DNA of 64,000 bases from Subtercola boreus (GCF_006716115.1 NZ_VFOO01000001.1:372001-436000); one strand, 5' to 3'. Positions 9,255 through 18,254 are shown, counted from the first letter of the stretch. Program-made: numbers and translations. The notes: a model not told the origin generated them from the letters alone.

Positions 9255-10353
9255 TTCAGGCAAGAAGCCCGGCCGCCCCGGCGCCGTCCGGCGCACGAGC
9301 AGGGGGCCGGCCGTCGGGTCGGGCGGCCAGGGCCGCCAGGCCCTCGAGGGCAAGAAGCCCACGCCCAAGGCGGAAGACCGCCCGTACCATCCCGCGGGAA
9401 AGGCGAAGGCCGCCAAGGAGCGCTTCGCCGCCGCGGGCGGCAAGAGCAAGGCGGCGCCCGAACGGCGTTCGAACGAGCCGAAGATCGCCGGGCGCGGCGG
9501 CCCTGCGGCGCGCAACGGTTCGGCCCGGGGAGCGGTCTCCGGCGCGAGCCGGGGCGGCCCGCAGGAGCCGGCGCGCCCCCAGCGCCGCCCGCTCAGCCGC
9601 GGCGAGGACTCCGAGGTGGTGACCGGCCGCAACTCTGTGGTCGAGGCGCTCCGCGCGAAGATCCCGGCGACCGCGCTCTACATCGCCACGCGCATCGAGT
9701 ACGACGAGCGCGTCAAGGAGCTCCTGCAGCTCGCGACGTCCCGCCAGATCCCGATCCTCGAGGTGATGCGTCCGGAGCTCGACCGCCTCGCCGGCTTCGA
9801 CTCCGTGCACCAGGGTGTCGCGCTGAAGGTGCCGCCGTACGAGTACGCCCACCCCGACGACCTCTACGACGAGATCCTCGCCCGCAAGGAGGTGCCGCTG
9901 CTGGTGGCGCTCGACGGCATCACGGATCCGCGGAACCTCGGGGCGATCATCCGCTCGACCGCCGCGTTCGGCGGACAGGGTGTCATCGTGCCCGCCCGTC
10001 GCTCCGTCAGCCTCACCGCGTCGGCGTGGAAGACGTCGGCCGGTGCCGCGGCCCGCACTCCGGTCGCGATGGCTCCGAACCTCACGCAGTCCCTGAAGTC
10101 GCTCAAGGCGAAGGGTGCCTTCGTGATCGGCCTCGACGGCGGCGGAGACATGGCGCTGCCCGACCTCGAACTCGCCCGCGGCCCCATCGTGATCGTCGTC
10201 GGCAGCGAGGGCAAGGGCCTGTCCAGGCTCGTCACCGAGACCTGCGACGCCATCGTGTCGATCCCGATCAGTGCGGCGACCGAGTCGCTGAACGCCGGCA
10301 TCGCGGCGTCGGTCACCCTCTACGAGATCTCCCGCACCCGCGCGCAGAAGTAG
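9247..10353 (+). CDS. rlmB: 23S rRNA 2'-O-ribose methyltransferase, RlmB/SpoU family
   Basis: 368 residues. The start ATG lies inside the cysS end with GGAG five bases upstream. The first 115 residues are a basic, Gly/Ala/Arg-rich disordered extension, likely RNA-binding. Then comes the SpoU substrate-binding domain ([11 protein letters not shown]) and the trefoil-knot SPOUT domain ([37 protein letters not shown]). RlmB methylates G2251 of 23S rRNA in the peptidyl-transferase region; specificity here is inferred from family and gene order. Confidence 0.93.
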   Translation: MASSGKKPGRPGAVRRTSRGPAVGSGGQGRQALEGKKPTPKAEDRPYHPAGKAKAAKERFAAAGGKSKAAPERRSNEPKIAGRGGPAARNGSARGAVSGASRGGPQEPARPQRRPLSRGEDSEVVTGRNSVVEALRAKIPATALYIATRIEYDERVKELLQLATSRQIPILEVMRPELDRLAGFDSVHQGVALKVPPYEYAHPDDLYDEILARKEVPLLVALDGITDPRNLGAIIRSTAAFGGQGVIVPARRSVSLTASAWKTSAGAAARTPVAMAPNLTQSLKSLKAKGAFVIGLDGGGDMALPDLELARGPIVIVVGSEGKGLSRLVTETCDAIVSIPISAATESLNAGIAASVTLYEISRTRAQK

Positions 10354-10358
10354 GGCAC

Positions 10359-10414
10359 CGAAGGGACCCACATCGCGCCAAGGCCTCTGCTTCGGCGCGG
10401 TGTGGGTCCCTTCG
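10359..10414. repeat. Long near-perfect palindrome at a convergent junction (copy 2)
   Basis: Arms 10359-10379 and 10394-10414 pair over 21 positions with one G-T wobble around a 14-base loop. It lies between rlmB and the DUF4032 gene and can serve as terminator for both. Its arm is almost identical to the right arm of the 686-737 element. Confidence 0.85.
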
Positions 10415-10438
10415 TGCATCAGGACGGCCGGCCGGCGG

Positions 10439-11776
10439 TCAGACCGTGAGGCGCCAGTCGGCCTCGGGCTCCGCCGCGACATCCTCGGTCGAAGCGGACG
10501 CCTCGTCGTCGGGAACGGCACCCTTCTGCACGGAGATCGGGAGCGTGATCATGCCCGTCGGCGGGCCGACCACGGTCGCCTCGTCGCGGCGGTGGCGCAG
10601 GATGTCGTTGATGTAGGAGTTCAGCGCCTCAGCGAGCGGCACGTCGCGGCTCTCCTGCTGGCTCATGAACCAGCGGTGTTCGAGCAATTGGTGGAACACC
10701 TCCGCCGGTTCCAGCTTTCCCTTCAGGTCCCGCGGGATCGCCCGCACGACCGGCTCGAAGACCTTCGCGAGCCATTCGTGGGCGAGCATCTCCTCGTCGT
10801 ACTCGCGGCGGCCGAACTTCAGCGTGTAGGAGTCGAGGTCGTTGAGCAGGCGCCGGGCCTGGTTCTCTCCGGCGTCGAGCCCGGTCAGGCGCAGCAGTCG
10901 GCGCTGGTGGTGTCCGGCATCCACCACCTTCGGCTGGATGCGCACCGTGTCGCCGTCTTCGTTCGTCTTGATGGCGAGTTCCTCGATGTCGAAACCGAGG
11001 TCGTTGAGGCGGTCGACCCGCTCGTTGATGCGCCAGCGTTCGGACGAGGAGAAGGACTCGCTGCCGGTCAGCTCCTTCCAGAGCGACCGGTAGGCGGCCA
11101 CGATGCCGTCGCTGATGCGGATCGGGTCGAGCTCGTCGGCGACGCGGCCACCCGCCTCGAGGTCCATCAGCTCGCCGGCGATGTTGACCCGGGCGATCTC
11201 GAGGTCGTTCTCGCGTTGGCCGTTCGAGAGCCCGGTGGTGTAGAGCTGACCCGTCTCCGCATCGACGAGATAGGCGGCGAAGGATCCGGCGTCCCGGCGG
11301 AACAGCGTGTTCGAGAGCGAGACGTCGCCCCAGAAGAACCCGATGATGTGCAGGCGCACGAGCAGCACGGCCAGAGCATCCACCAACCGGGTCGCCGTGT
11401 CGGGGCGGAGGGTCTGCGAGAACAGCGCGCGGTAGGGGAGGGAGAACTTCAGGTGCCGGGTGACCAGCACCGAGTTGAGTTCGAGACCGTTGACGTCGGT
11501 GCGGTTGGTGATCACGGCAAGCGGGTCGACGCAGGGGATCTCGAGGTTCTGGAGGGTGCGGAGCATCGCGTACTCGCGCTTGGCCATCTCGTCGGTGGTC
11601 TCCTTGATCGCGATCACGTGGCCGCTGAGGTGCGCGAACCGCACCAGGTGCCGCGAGATGCCCTTCGGCAGCAGCGCGATGTTCGCTTCCGGCCACTCGT
11701 CGAGGGGCAGCTGCCAGGGCAGGTCGAGCAGGGCCGGATCGGCCGTCGCCGAAGTGATGTTCAGTGAGCCGCTCAT
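10439..11776 (-). CDS. DUF4032 protein with Kdo/WaaP-like kinase fold
   Basis: 445 residues. The N-terminal two thirds resemble lipopolysaccharide-kinase-like protein kinases: the invariant Lys in VIAIKETTDEMA, a catalytic-loop-like FFWGDVSLSNTLF, and a metal-binding Asp in YLVDAETG. The C-terminal part is the DUF4032 domain. Substrate unknown. The start ATG has TAGGAG five bases upstream. It is downstream of and on the same strand as the MsiK-like gene but is separated from it by a hairpin. Confidence 0.85.
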   Translation of the reverse strand: MSGSLNITSATADPALLDLPWQLPLDEWPEANIALLPKGISRHLVRFAHLSGHVIAIKETTDEMAKREYAMLRTLQNLEIPCVDPLAVITNRTDVNGLELNSVLVTRHLKFSLPYRALFSQTLRPDTATRLVDALAVLLVRLHIIGFFWGDVSLSNTLFRRDAGSFAAYLVDAETGQLYTTGLSNGQRENDLEIARVNIAGELMDLEAGGRVADELDPIRISDGIVAAYRSLWKELTGSESFSSSERWRINERVDRLNDLGFDIEELAIKTNEDGDTVRIQPKVVDAGHHQRRLLRLTGLDAGENQARRLLNDLDSYTLKFGRREYDEEMLAHEWLAKVFEPVVRAIPRDLKGKLEPAEVFHQLLEHRWFMSQQESRDVPLAEALNSYINDILRHRRDEATVVGPPTGMITLPISVQKGAVPDDEASASTEDVAAEPEADWRLTV

Positions 11777-11850
11777 GGATGCTCCTAGCGAGGTGTGCGC
11801 GGGTGGGAAGTCGATCGGCCGCCGACGTGAGCGGTCGTGCTCTTAAACAC

Positions 11851-11886
11851 GTCCGGGCCTGCCGAAGTGACGCAGCAGGCCCGGAC
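11851..11886 (-). terminator. Terminator after the MsiK-like gene
   Basis: A perfect 12-bp stem (GTCCGGGCCTGC with its complement) encloses a 12-base loop, 14 bases beyond the stop of the upstream minus-strand ABC gene. A short T-containing stretch follows on the minus strand. Confidence 0.75.
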
Positions 11887-11899
11887 GAAGTGCAGATCG

Positions 11900-13003
11900 T
11901 TACGCGTTGACGACCGGCTTGTTGCCGACGCGCTGGCCGCTCTCGACGTCGAAGAGGTGCAGGTGGCCGGGCTTCGCGGTCAGGTAGACCTTCTCGCCGG
12001 CGTTCGGGTGCACGCGGCCGTCGACGCGCGTGACGAGGTCGGTGCGGCGGCCGTTGATCTCCGCGTGGCCGTAGAGGTAGCCGTCGGCTCCGAGCTCCTC
12101 GATCAGGTCGATGTCGACGGGGAGGCCCTCGCCGAACTGCGACGCGACGACGATGTCCTCGGGGCGCACACCGATGGTGACCGTCTTGCCGCTGATCGAA
12201 CCGAGCAGTTCGCGCTCGACGGGGATGACCGAGGTGCCGAACTGCACACCGCCGTCGACCACGTCCGCGACGAACAGGTTCATCGCGGGGCTGCCGATGA
12301 AGCCGGCGACGAAGACGTTCTCGGGCTTCTCGTAGAGGTCGCGCGGGGTGCCGACCTGCTGCAGCAGGCCGTCCTTCAGCACGGCGATGCGGTCGCCCAT
12401 GGTCAGGGCCTCCGTCTGGTCGTGGGTGACGTAGACCGTGGTGACGCCGAGGCGGCGCACGAGCGAGGCGATCTGGGTGCGGGTCTGCACGCGGAGCTTC
12501 GCGTCGAGGTTCGACAGCGGCTCATCCATCAGGAACACCTGGGGCTGGCGCACGATGGCACGGCCCATGGCGACGCGCTGGCGCTGGCCACCCGAGAGGG
12601 CCTTCGGCTTCCGGCCGAGGTAGGGCTCGAGGTCGAGGAGCTTCGCCGCCTCGAGAACCCGCGTGGCCCGCTCGTCTTTGTTGACGCCGGCGATCTTCAG
12701 GGCGAAGCCCATGTTCTCGGCGACGGTCATGTGCGGGTAGAGCGCATAGTTCTGGAAGACCATGGCGATGTCACGGTCCTTCGGGGGAACGTCGGTGACG
12801 TTGCGCTCGCCGATGAAGATGTTGCCCGAGTTGACCTCTTCGAGGCCGGCGAGCATTCGGAGGGAGGTCGACTTGCCGCAACCGGAGGGGCCGACGAGAA
12901 CGAGGAACTCGCCGTCGGCGGTCTCGAGGTTCAGCTGGTCGACAGCCGGCCTTGTGGAACCCGGGTACAGGCGGGTTGCGTGGTCGAATGTTACAGACGC
13001 CAT
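11900..13003 (-). CDS. msiK: ABC transporter ATP-binding protein, MsiK/UgpC type
   Basis: 367 residues. Walker A GPSGCGKST, ABC signature LSGGQRQRVAMGRA, Walker B VFLMDEPLSNLDA and H-loop YVTHDQTEA are intact. The C-terminal TOBE/OB-fold regulatory domain includes GVRPEDI. This class energises carbohydrate (CUT1) importers. No permease or binding-protein genes are nearby, as for Streptomyces MsiK, one ATPase serving many sugar importers; that role is inferred. The ATG at 13003 has GAAGGAAG upstream, so the in-frame extension to 13180 is rejected. A hairpin follows. Confidence 0.9.
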   Translation of the reverse strand: MASVTFDHATRLYPGSTRPAVDQLNLETADGEFLVLVGPSGCGKSTSLRMLAGLEEVNSGNIFIGERNVTDVPPKDRDIAMVFQNYALYPHMTVAENMGFALKIAGVNKDERATRVLEAAKLLDLEPYLGRKPKALSGGQRQRVAMGRAIVRQPQVFLMDEPLSNLDAKLRVQTRTQIASLVRRLGVTTVYVTHDQTEALTMGDRIAVLKDGLLQQVGTPRDLYEKPENVFVAGFIGSPAMNLFVADVVDGGVQFGTSVIPVERELLGSISGKTVTIGVRPEDIVVASQFGEGLPVDIDLIEELGADGYLYGHAEINGRRTDLVTRVDGRVHPNAGEKVYLTAKPGHLHLFDVESGQRVGNKPVVNA

Positions 13004-13147
13004 GATTTCTTCTCTTCCTTCACCGGCAGGTACGTGCCGGACGATCCGTTGTGATGGATGGCGGGACAACGACATCGGTGACCCGCCTCCCAGTATGACA
13101 CGCCAGCCGTTTACCGCATTCTCAGTCTGGTTCATTACTATCGGTGG

Positions 13148-14038
13148 ATGCCCGAAGACAGTCGCCAGAACAAGAACCAACGCCGCGAGGCAGCCCGGGA
13201 GAAGGCGAAGCAGCTGCGTGAGCAGCAGCGACGGAAAGACATTCGCAACCGCGCGATCCTCTTCAGCGGCCTGGGCGTCGTCGTCATCGCCATCGTGGTG
13301 TGCGTCGTACTGATCGTCGCGAGCTCGGCGAAGCCCGCCGGCCCGGGCCCGCTCAACATGGCCAGCGACGGCATCAAGATCAGCCAGGGCAACGTGGCGG
13401 AGACGACGCCGGCCCTCGCCGACGGCCAGCAGCCGACGCCGAGTGCCACCAACGCTGCCGGTGTCATCGACATCCGCGTCTACATCGACTACCTATGCCC
13501 CTACTGCGGCCAGTTCGAGTCGACGAACCTCACCCAGATCGGCAAGTGGATCGACAGCGGCGCTGCGACGTACGAGATCCACCCGCTGGCCCTCCTCGAC
13601 CGCTCTTCGCAGGGCACCAGGTATTCGAGTCGGTCGGCCAATGCTGCCGCCTGTGTGGCGAACTACTCGCCGAACAACTTCTACGATTTCAGCGCCCTCC
13701 TGTTCTCGAACCAGCCGCAGGAGAGCACCACCGGGCTTGACGACGCGACTCTGCAGGACCTGGCGAAGCAGGCCGGTGTCGGCTCGGTCGACCAGATCAA
13801 CACCTGCATCACTGACGAGCAGTTCAAGGGCTGGGTGAGCGATTCCACCACCCGTGCCACGACCGAACCACTGCCGGGTTCCACCCTCGCCAAGGTGACG
13901 GGCACTCCGACCGTGCTGGTCGACGGCCAGCAGTACCAGGGCTCGCTGACCGACGCGAACGCCTTCGCGAACTTCGTGCTGCAGGTCTCGGGCCAGACGT
14001 CGTCGACGTCGACGCCCACCCCGACACCGACGCCGTAG
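13148..14038 (+). CDS. Membrane-anchored DsbA-like thioredoxin-fold protein
   Basis: 296 residues. A charged cytoplasmic N-terminus (1-36) is followed by one membrane segment (about 37-58) and an extracellular DsbA-like domain with the redox pair CPYC in IDYLCPYCGQFES and the cis-Pro loop (TGTPTVLVDG). Two extra Cys (AACVANY, NTCITD) may form a structural disulfide. A Thr-Pro tail ends the protein. It probably oxidises or shuffles disulfides in secreted proteins. TACTAT plus six bases before the ATG suggests leaderless transcription. Confidence 0.88.
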   Translation: MPEDSRQNKNQRREAAREKAKQLREQQRRKDIRNRAILFSGLGVVVIAIVVCVVLIVASSAKPAGPGPLNMASDGIKISQGNVAETTPALADGQQPTPSATNAAGVIDIRVYIDYLCPYCGQFESTNLTQIGKWIDSGAATYEIHPLALLDRSSQGTRYSSRSANAAACVANYSPNNFYDFSALLFSNQPQESTTGLDDATLQDLAKQAGVGSVDQINTCITDEQFKGWVSDSTTRATTEPLPGSTLAKVTGTPTVLVDGQQYQGSLTDANAFANFVLQVSGQTSSTSTPTPTPTP

Positions 14039-14044
14039 CGATCA

Positions 14045-14077
14045 GCGCTGGAGGCGTTCCCCGAACGCCTCCAGCGC
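14045..14077 (+). terminator. Terminator after the DsbA-like gene
   Basis: A perfect 15-bp stem (GCGCTGGAGGCGTTC with its complement) around a CCC loop begins six bases after the stop codon and insulates the downstream tRNA gene. Confidence 0.85.
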
Positions 14078-14135
14078 ACCCTCCACGCGCTGTGCGGACC
14101 CGGTGTCGGCATGGCTAGAATGGGGTGTTCCATCT

Positions 14136-14208
14136 GCCGGCGTGGCGCAATTGGTAGCGCACCGCTCTTGTAAAGCGGGGGTTGCGGGTTCAAGTCCCGC
14201 CGCCGGCC
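14136..14208 (+). tRNA. tRNA-Thr (anticodon TGT)
   Basis: A complete cloverleaf: acceptor GCCGGCG/CGCCGGC, D arm with GGTAGCGC, anticodon stem CCGCT/AGCGG with loop CTTGTAA (anticodon TGT), and T arm GCGGG-TTCAAGT-CCCGC. CCA is not encoded as such. A TAGAAT -10 lies near 14115-14120. It reads ACA/ACG-type threonine codons. Confidence 0.95.
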
Positions 14209-14273
14209 CCCTGTCAAACACTCGCACTGTCCCTGCATCACCCCAGTTCAAGCAGCGCCGACGGAGGCATGCG

Positions 14274-14996
14274 ATGAGAACCTTCCCCCGGGCTGGGCTG
14301 GTGCTCTCCGGGCTGGTTCTGCCTGCTGTGCTTCTCAGCGGCTGCGCGGCTTCACCGGGGCCGGCTCCAGCATCGGCCGGAGCGACCGCGGCGGCCAGTT
14401 CCACGACGGAGGCCAGCTCCACCCCGACGGCCGGCGTGCCCCGCGGAACGTCAAGCCCCTCAACGCCGACGGCCACTTCGGGCGCAGCCCCCGCCGCTGC
14501 CATCCCGACCGACTGCACCGACCTCATTGCTTCGTCGCCCTTCACCGACTCGTTCGGCGCGTGGCCCCTGAACGACACCGCGGTGATCGGAGCGCCGGGC
14601 ACCGAGTACTCGTATCCCGCCGGGTCGACCGTCCCGACTCCGGCGGCGAGTGGTGCGACCGTCGCCGAGACGCTCTCGGCCGCGACCCAGCTCCGGTGCG
14701 TCTGGCGCGACCCCCGGGCTGACATCACCTCGATGACGATCGAAATCGCGACCGTCGATCCGGCCATCGCGACGGGATACCTCGCGAGCCTGCCGGCACT
14801 CGGGTACACCTGCTCGCCGACGACGGCAGGCGCAGGCGCAGGCCTGGCATGTCTGCTCACCACGACCGACCCGAAGTACAGCGTCGACGTCGGCAGCACA
14901 TCCTTCCTCCGTGGTGACACGTATATCCACATCAGCCAGGCGAACGTCCAGACGCCCGGCCTCTTGGCCCTGCTCGAGTCGAGGCTCTGGGCCTGA
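14274..14996 (+). CDS. Putative lipoprotein, hypothetical
   Basis: 240 residues. The signal peptide ends in LLSGC (lipobox, Cys near residue 24) and is followed by an Ala/Ser/Thr/Pro linker to about residue 78. The globular domain contains four Cys that could pair (DCTDL, LRCVW, YTCSP, LACLL). No family recognised. The ATG has GGAGG a few bases upstream. It stands alone after tRNA-Thr. Confidence 0.78.
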   Translation: MRTFPRAGLVLSGLVLPAVLLSGCAASPGPAPASAGATAAASSTTEASSTPTAGVPRGTSSPSTPTATSGAAPAAAIPTDCTDLIASSPFTDSFGAWPLNDTAVIGAPGTEYSYPAGSTVPTPAASGATVAETLSAATQLRCVWRDPRADITSMTIEIATVDPAIATGYLASLPALGYTCSPTTAGAGAGLACLLTTTDPKYSVDVGSTSFLRGDTYIHISQANVQTPGLLALLESRLWA

Positions 14997-15050
14997 CGCC
15001 TCTCGCCGCATCCGGCCGGGGTCCGTTCGTCCCGCTGCCGGAGGCGAGGG

Positions 15051-15479
15051 TCACGGGCGGCCGGGCCCGCCCTTCTCGTCGACGAGTCCACCCGAACCGA
15101 GGGCCCGCTCGACCGTGATCTCGATCACCACGCGCCGGGGGTTCACCCCGGGCTGCCGGTACCGGCCGGCATAGAGCTCGACCGCGTGCGCCACCGCCGC
15201 GGCATCCCGCACCACGCATGACGGGCCCTGGAAGCTGAGCCAGCGCCCGCCGTCGACCTGCGCCACGGAGGCCTGGCCGCCGCGTTCGGCGTTCCGCACC
15301 TTCTGGGTGCCGTCGGAGGTGATGATGCGGGCGATGCCGTCTTCGAGCGTGAAGCCGACGGGCACCGAGTGCAGCCGGCCGGTCGGCCCGAGGGTCGTCA
15401 GGATGGCGAGGTGCCGGTCGGTGACGAAGACGGTGCCCGCTTCGGAGAGTCGGATGCCCGGCTCAGTGCCCGCGCTCAT
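15051..15479 (-). CDS. PPOX-class (F420/FMN-dependent) oxidoreductase
   Basis: 142 residues, the length of short split-barrel flavin/deazaflavin enzymes. The pattern LATLGPTGR-type (here ILTTLGPTGRLHSVPVGF), TQKVRNAERGGQASV and GRW matches the pyridoxamine-phosphate-oxidase-like family, many of which use F420 in actinobacteria. Substrate unknown. Its ATG overlaps the stop of the upstream methyltransferase (ATGA), so the two are translated as a pair. Confidence 0.78.
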   Translation of the reverse strand: MSAGTEPGIRLSEAGTVFVTDRHLAILTTLGPTGRLHSVPVGFTLEDGIARIITSDGTQKVRNAERGGQASVAQVDGGRWLSFQGPSCVVRDAAAVAHAVELYAGRYRQPGVNPRRVVIEITVERALGSGGLVDEKGGPGRP

Positions 15480-16189
15480 GCCGCCGCCCCGCTCTGCTGC
15501 TCGCCCTGCCCGGCGCCCGCCCGTGGATTCTCTGCCGCACCGAGCCGTTCGACCAGCACCACCCCGTCGTCGAGGGTCGCATGCTCGCCGTGCGGATCGA
15601 CGACCGCACGCGTGCGCGCCTCGCAGCTGATCGTCCGCCACGAGGCGGGGTCGAGGGCGAGCGACGCCAGCACCTCCTCCGGTGTGACGAAGTGCACGTC
15701 GGGCTGGTCGTGTCCGACCCACGAGGGCAGCCCCGAGTGCCCGACGATGAGCAGCCGGCCTCCCGGCGCCACCGCGGCGGCCGCGGCACGGAGGATCTCG
15801 GGCCTCGGAAGCTCGACCGGCGAGTGCAGGAACTGCGCGGACACCAGCTCGAACTCGCCCGTCGGGAAACCTGATCCGAGGTCCTGCTGCTGCCACGTTA
15901 CGGAACCACTCACCCCGGCAGCCTCCGCCGCGGCACGTGCCCGGTCGAGAGCGACGCCCGAGACATCCACCCCTGTCACCTGCCAGCCCCGCCCAGCGAG
16001 CCAGATCGCGTCGGCGCCTTCGCCACAGCCGACGTCGAGCGCGCGACCGGGTGCAAGCGCGGAGACCTCGTCGACCAGCACGGCGTTCGGCCGGCCGCTC
16101 CAGATCTGCTCGCGCTGCCCGTAGTGCTCGTTCCAGAAGGTCTCGGTCGACGGATGCCCGGAGGGGTCCGACGCGTGTTCGTGGCTCAT
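15476..16189 (-). CDS. Class I SAM-dependent methyltransferase
   Basis: 237 residues. Motif I ALDVGCGEGADAIWLA, motif II GVDVSGVALDRA, and motif IV-like FELVSAQFLHSP define a Rossmann methyltransferase of the Methyltransf_11/25 type, similar to thiopurine/tellurite-resistance-like enzymes (ETFWNEHYGQREQIWSGRPN start). Substrate unknown. It forms a two-gene operon with the PPOX oxidoreductase and is divergent from the reverse transcriptase, with 86 bases between starts. Confidence 0.82.
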   Translation of the reverse strand: MSHEHASDPSGHPSTETFWNEHYGQREQIWSGRPNAVLVDEVSALAPGRALDVGCGEGADAIWLAGRGWQVTGVDVSGVALDRARAAAEAAGVSGSVTWQQQDLGSGFPTGEFELVSAQFLHSPVELPRPEILRAAAAAVAPGGRLLIVGHSGLPSWVGHDQPDVHFVTPEEVLASLALDPASWRTISCEARTRAVVDPHGEHATLDDGVVLVERLGAAENPRAGAGQGEQQSGAAA

Positions 16190-16275
16190 TCGCCCATCCT
16201 CTGCGCCCTGCCGCGACGGTGCAAGTCCGCTTGCCGAAACGGCACGGCCAGCCCGCGTGCGTTAGCGTTCTGTGG

Positions 16276-18027
16276 ATGCGATGGTCGGCAGACGAGGTGG
16301 ACGGTTCAGGTTCTGATCCGTCCTCTCCGGGGTCACCCCGGGGTACGCAGGCCGACTCAGGCACTTCGCCGCAGGCGTCTCACCGCACTTCGAGCGGCCG
16401 AACGCCCGCACAGACGCACAGGTCGTCTGCCGGCCATCGCATTCCTTCTCCGACCTCGGCTGCGGCCGTACTCGGCCGTCGACCCCGGGTCACCGACGAG
16501 GCGGTCGCCACTGCGCTGGCCCTCGCCCTGCTCGCCGAACCCTCGTGGTCTGCCGAACGGATGCTCGGGGCGACCCAGTCCGTGTTCGGGGTGCGGCACC
16601 GGTGGTTGCCCGCGCTCGTGAGGGAGGTGCTCGTGGTGTTCCGAACGGCGCCTGTGGATGCTCCGCGGGAGCTCGCTGCGGTCATCCGCCGCTCGGCGGC
16701 ACTCACCGGCGCTCTCTCCCGGGCCGGGGAACGCGGACGCCCGCTCGCGATCGCGCACTATCCAGTGGGGGAGGCGGAGCATCCGGAGCCGGCGCCAGCC
16801 GCCGAACCCGCACGCGCCTCCGCCTCCGCCTCCGCCTCCGCGCCCGAACCCGCACGCGCCTCCGCCTCCGCCGCTGAGCCCCCGCCCGCCCCCTCCGCCG
16901 CTGAGCCCGCACCCGCCCTCTCCGGCGCTGAGCCTGCACCCGCCGCCTCCGCCCTCGTGCCCGTGCCTCCGCCCGCTCTCGCGCTGCCCCTCGAGCCGCC
17001 GTTGCCGCCGCCGATGCCGCTGCCGCGCACCCTCCCCGCCCTCGCCGCCCTGCTCGACGTCACCGCGGGCGAGCTCGACTGGCTCGCCGACACCGGCGGC
17101 TGGAACCGGCGCGCCCGCGAGGGCCCACTGCACCACTACCGGTACGAGTGGCGCACCCGGCCCGGCCGCGTGCCCCGGCTGCTCGAAGTGCCGAACGAGC
17201 GGATGCGCACCGCGCAGCGCACGCTCCTCGCTGAGGTTCTGGGAGGTCTGCCCCTGCACGACGCAGCGCACGGCTTCGTCCTTGGGCGGAGTGCCCTCAC
17301 GGCCGCGGGCCTGCACACGGGTACCGACGTGGTGATCACGCTCGACCTGGTGACCTTCTTCACCCGCGTCACGGCGGGGCGCGTCTATGGCACCCTGCGG
17401 CAGGAGGGGGTGCCCGAGCGTGTCGCCCTGGCGCTCACGGGCATCGCCACGAACCGCGTTCCGCCGAGGGTGATCGGGGCGATGCCGCCGGGCGGGGATC
17501 CCGGCGAGCGGTTCGCGCTCCGCCAGGCCCTCGCAACCGCACACCTGCCCCAGGGCGCGCCGACCTCGCCGATGCTGGCCAACCTCGCCATCCGCCGTCT
17601 CGATTCGAGGCTCGCCGGGTTCGCCCTGGCTGCGGATGCCCGCTACACCCGCTACGCCGACGACCTGACGTTCAGCGGGCCGCTGCCGCTCCGCCGCAGG
17701 GCAGACGCCTTCCTCCGCGGCGTCACCCGGATCGTGGTCGACGAAGGGCACACGGTGAACCGCCGCAAGACCCGGGTGCGCCCGGCGGCCACGAGCCAGC
17801 GGGTGACGGGAATCGTGGTGAACGAGCGCACCGCCCTGCCGCGGGCGGAGTTCGACCGGCTGAAAGCGATTCTGCACAACTGCGCGGAGCACGGCGCGGC
17901 GTCCCAGAACCGCGCAGGCCTGGAGGACTTCCGCGCGCATCTCCTCGGCCGGATCTCCTGGGCTCGCGCCCTCAATCCGGTGAAGGCCGAGCGCCTGCAG
18001 CGCGAGTTCGACCGCATAGTGTGGTGA
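16276..18027 (+). CDS. Retron-like reverse transcriptase with N-terminal extension
   Basis: 583 residues. The RT core spans about 300-583: HDAAHGFVLGRS (328-339), motif A LDLVTFFTRVT with catalytic Asp357, motif B LPQGAPTSPMLANL (424-437), motif C YADDLTFSG with Asp462/Asp463, and the retron-type VTGIVVN (510-516). An LDWLAD...HYRYEW segment (265-292) precedes it. The first 70 residues are Ser/Pro/Gly rich, 71-160 look helical, and 165-250 is an Ala/Pro/Ser/Glu linker. No group II intron maturase or endonuclease domain is present. The ATG follows TAGCGT plus seven bases, so the mRNA may be leaderless. No effector gene or obvious msr/msd is adjacent. The start is less certain than the core. 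Confidence 0.88.
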   Translation: MRWSADEVDGSGSDPSSPGSPRGTQADSGTSPQASHRTSSGRTPAQTHRSSAGHRIPSPTSAAAVLGRRPRVTDEAVATALALALLAEPSWSAERMLGATQSVFGVRHRWLPALVREVLVVFRTAPVDAPRELAAVIRRSAALTGALSRAGERGRPLAIAHYPVGEAEHPEPAPAAEPARASASASASAPEPARASASAAEPPPAPSAAEPAPALSGAEPAPAASALVPVPPPALALPLEPPLPPPMPLPRTLPALAALLDVTAGELDWLADTGGWNRRAREGPLHHYRYEWRTRPGRVPRLLEVPNERMRTAQRTLLAEVLGGLPLHDAAHGFVLGRSALTAAGLHTGTDVVITLDLVTFFTRVTAGRVYGTLRQEGVPERVALALTGIATNRVPPRVIGAMPPGGDPGERFALRQALATAHLPQGAPTSPMLANLAIRRLDSRLAGFALAADARYTRYADDLTFSGPLPLRRRADAFLRGVTRIVVDEGHTVNRRKTRVRPAATSQRVTGIVVNERTALPRAEFDRLKAILHNCAEHGAASQNRAGLEDFRAHLLGRISWARALNPVKAERLQREFDRIVW

Positions 18028-18144
18028 CCCCGTCGCCCACCAGAGGCGGCCCGCGGAGGGCTGCCGCAGGACGATGTTTGAGAGTGGGAGTCTGCTGAGC
18101 ATCCGCCCTTCCTGACAGCGCCGCCACCCGCTGCGGGGAGCCGG

Positions 18145-18157
18145 TGACGTAACGTCA
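18145..18157. promoter_or_regulatory. 13-bp palindrome upstream of the desaturase
   Basis: TGACGT-A-ACGTCA is a perfect odd-centred palindrome about 100 bases before the desaturase start, in the 227-base gap after the reverse transcriptase gene. It could be an operator for a lipid- or stress-responsive regulator. A second inverted pair (GACCAC / GTGGTC) lies closer to the gene. No regulator is encoded beside it. Confidence 0.4.
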
Positions 18158-18254
18158 TCAGAGGTTGCCCCGGACCACGGTCGCCATTCCCCAGAGAGTG
18201 GTCGGTTCACCGCAGGAGACCACTCACTCGCCCCACCTCGAAATGAGGCTCACC

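Noticed and set aside
15937-16275. Upstream extension of the reverse transcriptase frame into the methyltransferase gene
   Set aside because: The extension is antisense to a clear methyltransferase and rich in Arg/Pro. The ATG at 16276 with a leaderless -10 pattern is preferred.
16276-18027. Group II intron or diversity-generating retroelement
   Set aside because: There is no maturase X, DNA-binding or HNH domain, no intron RNA domains V/VI nearby, and no template/variable repeat pair visible within a few kilobases.
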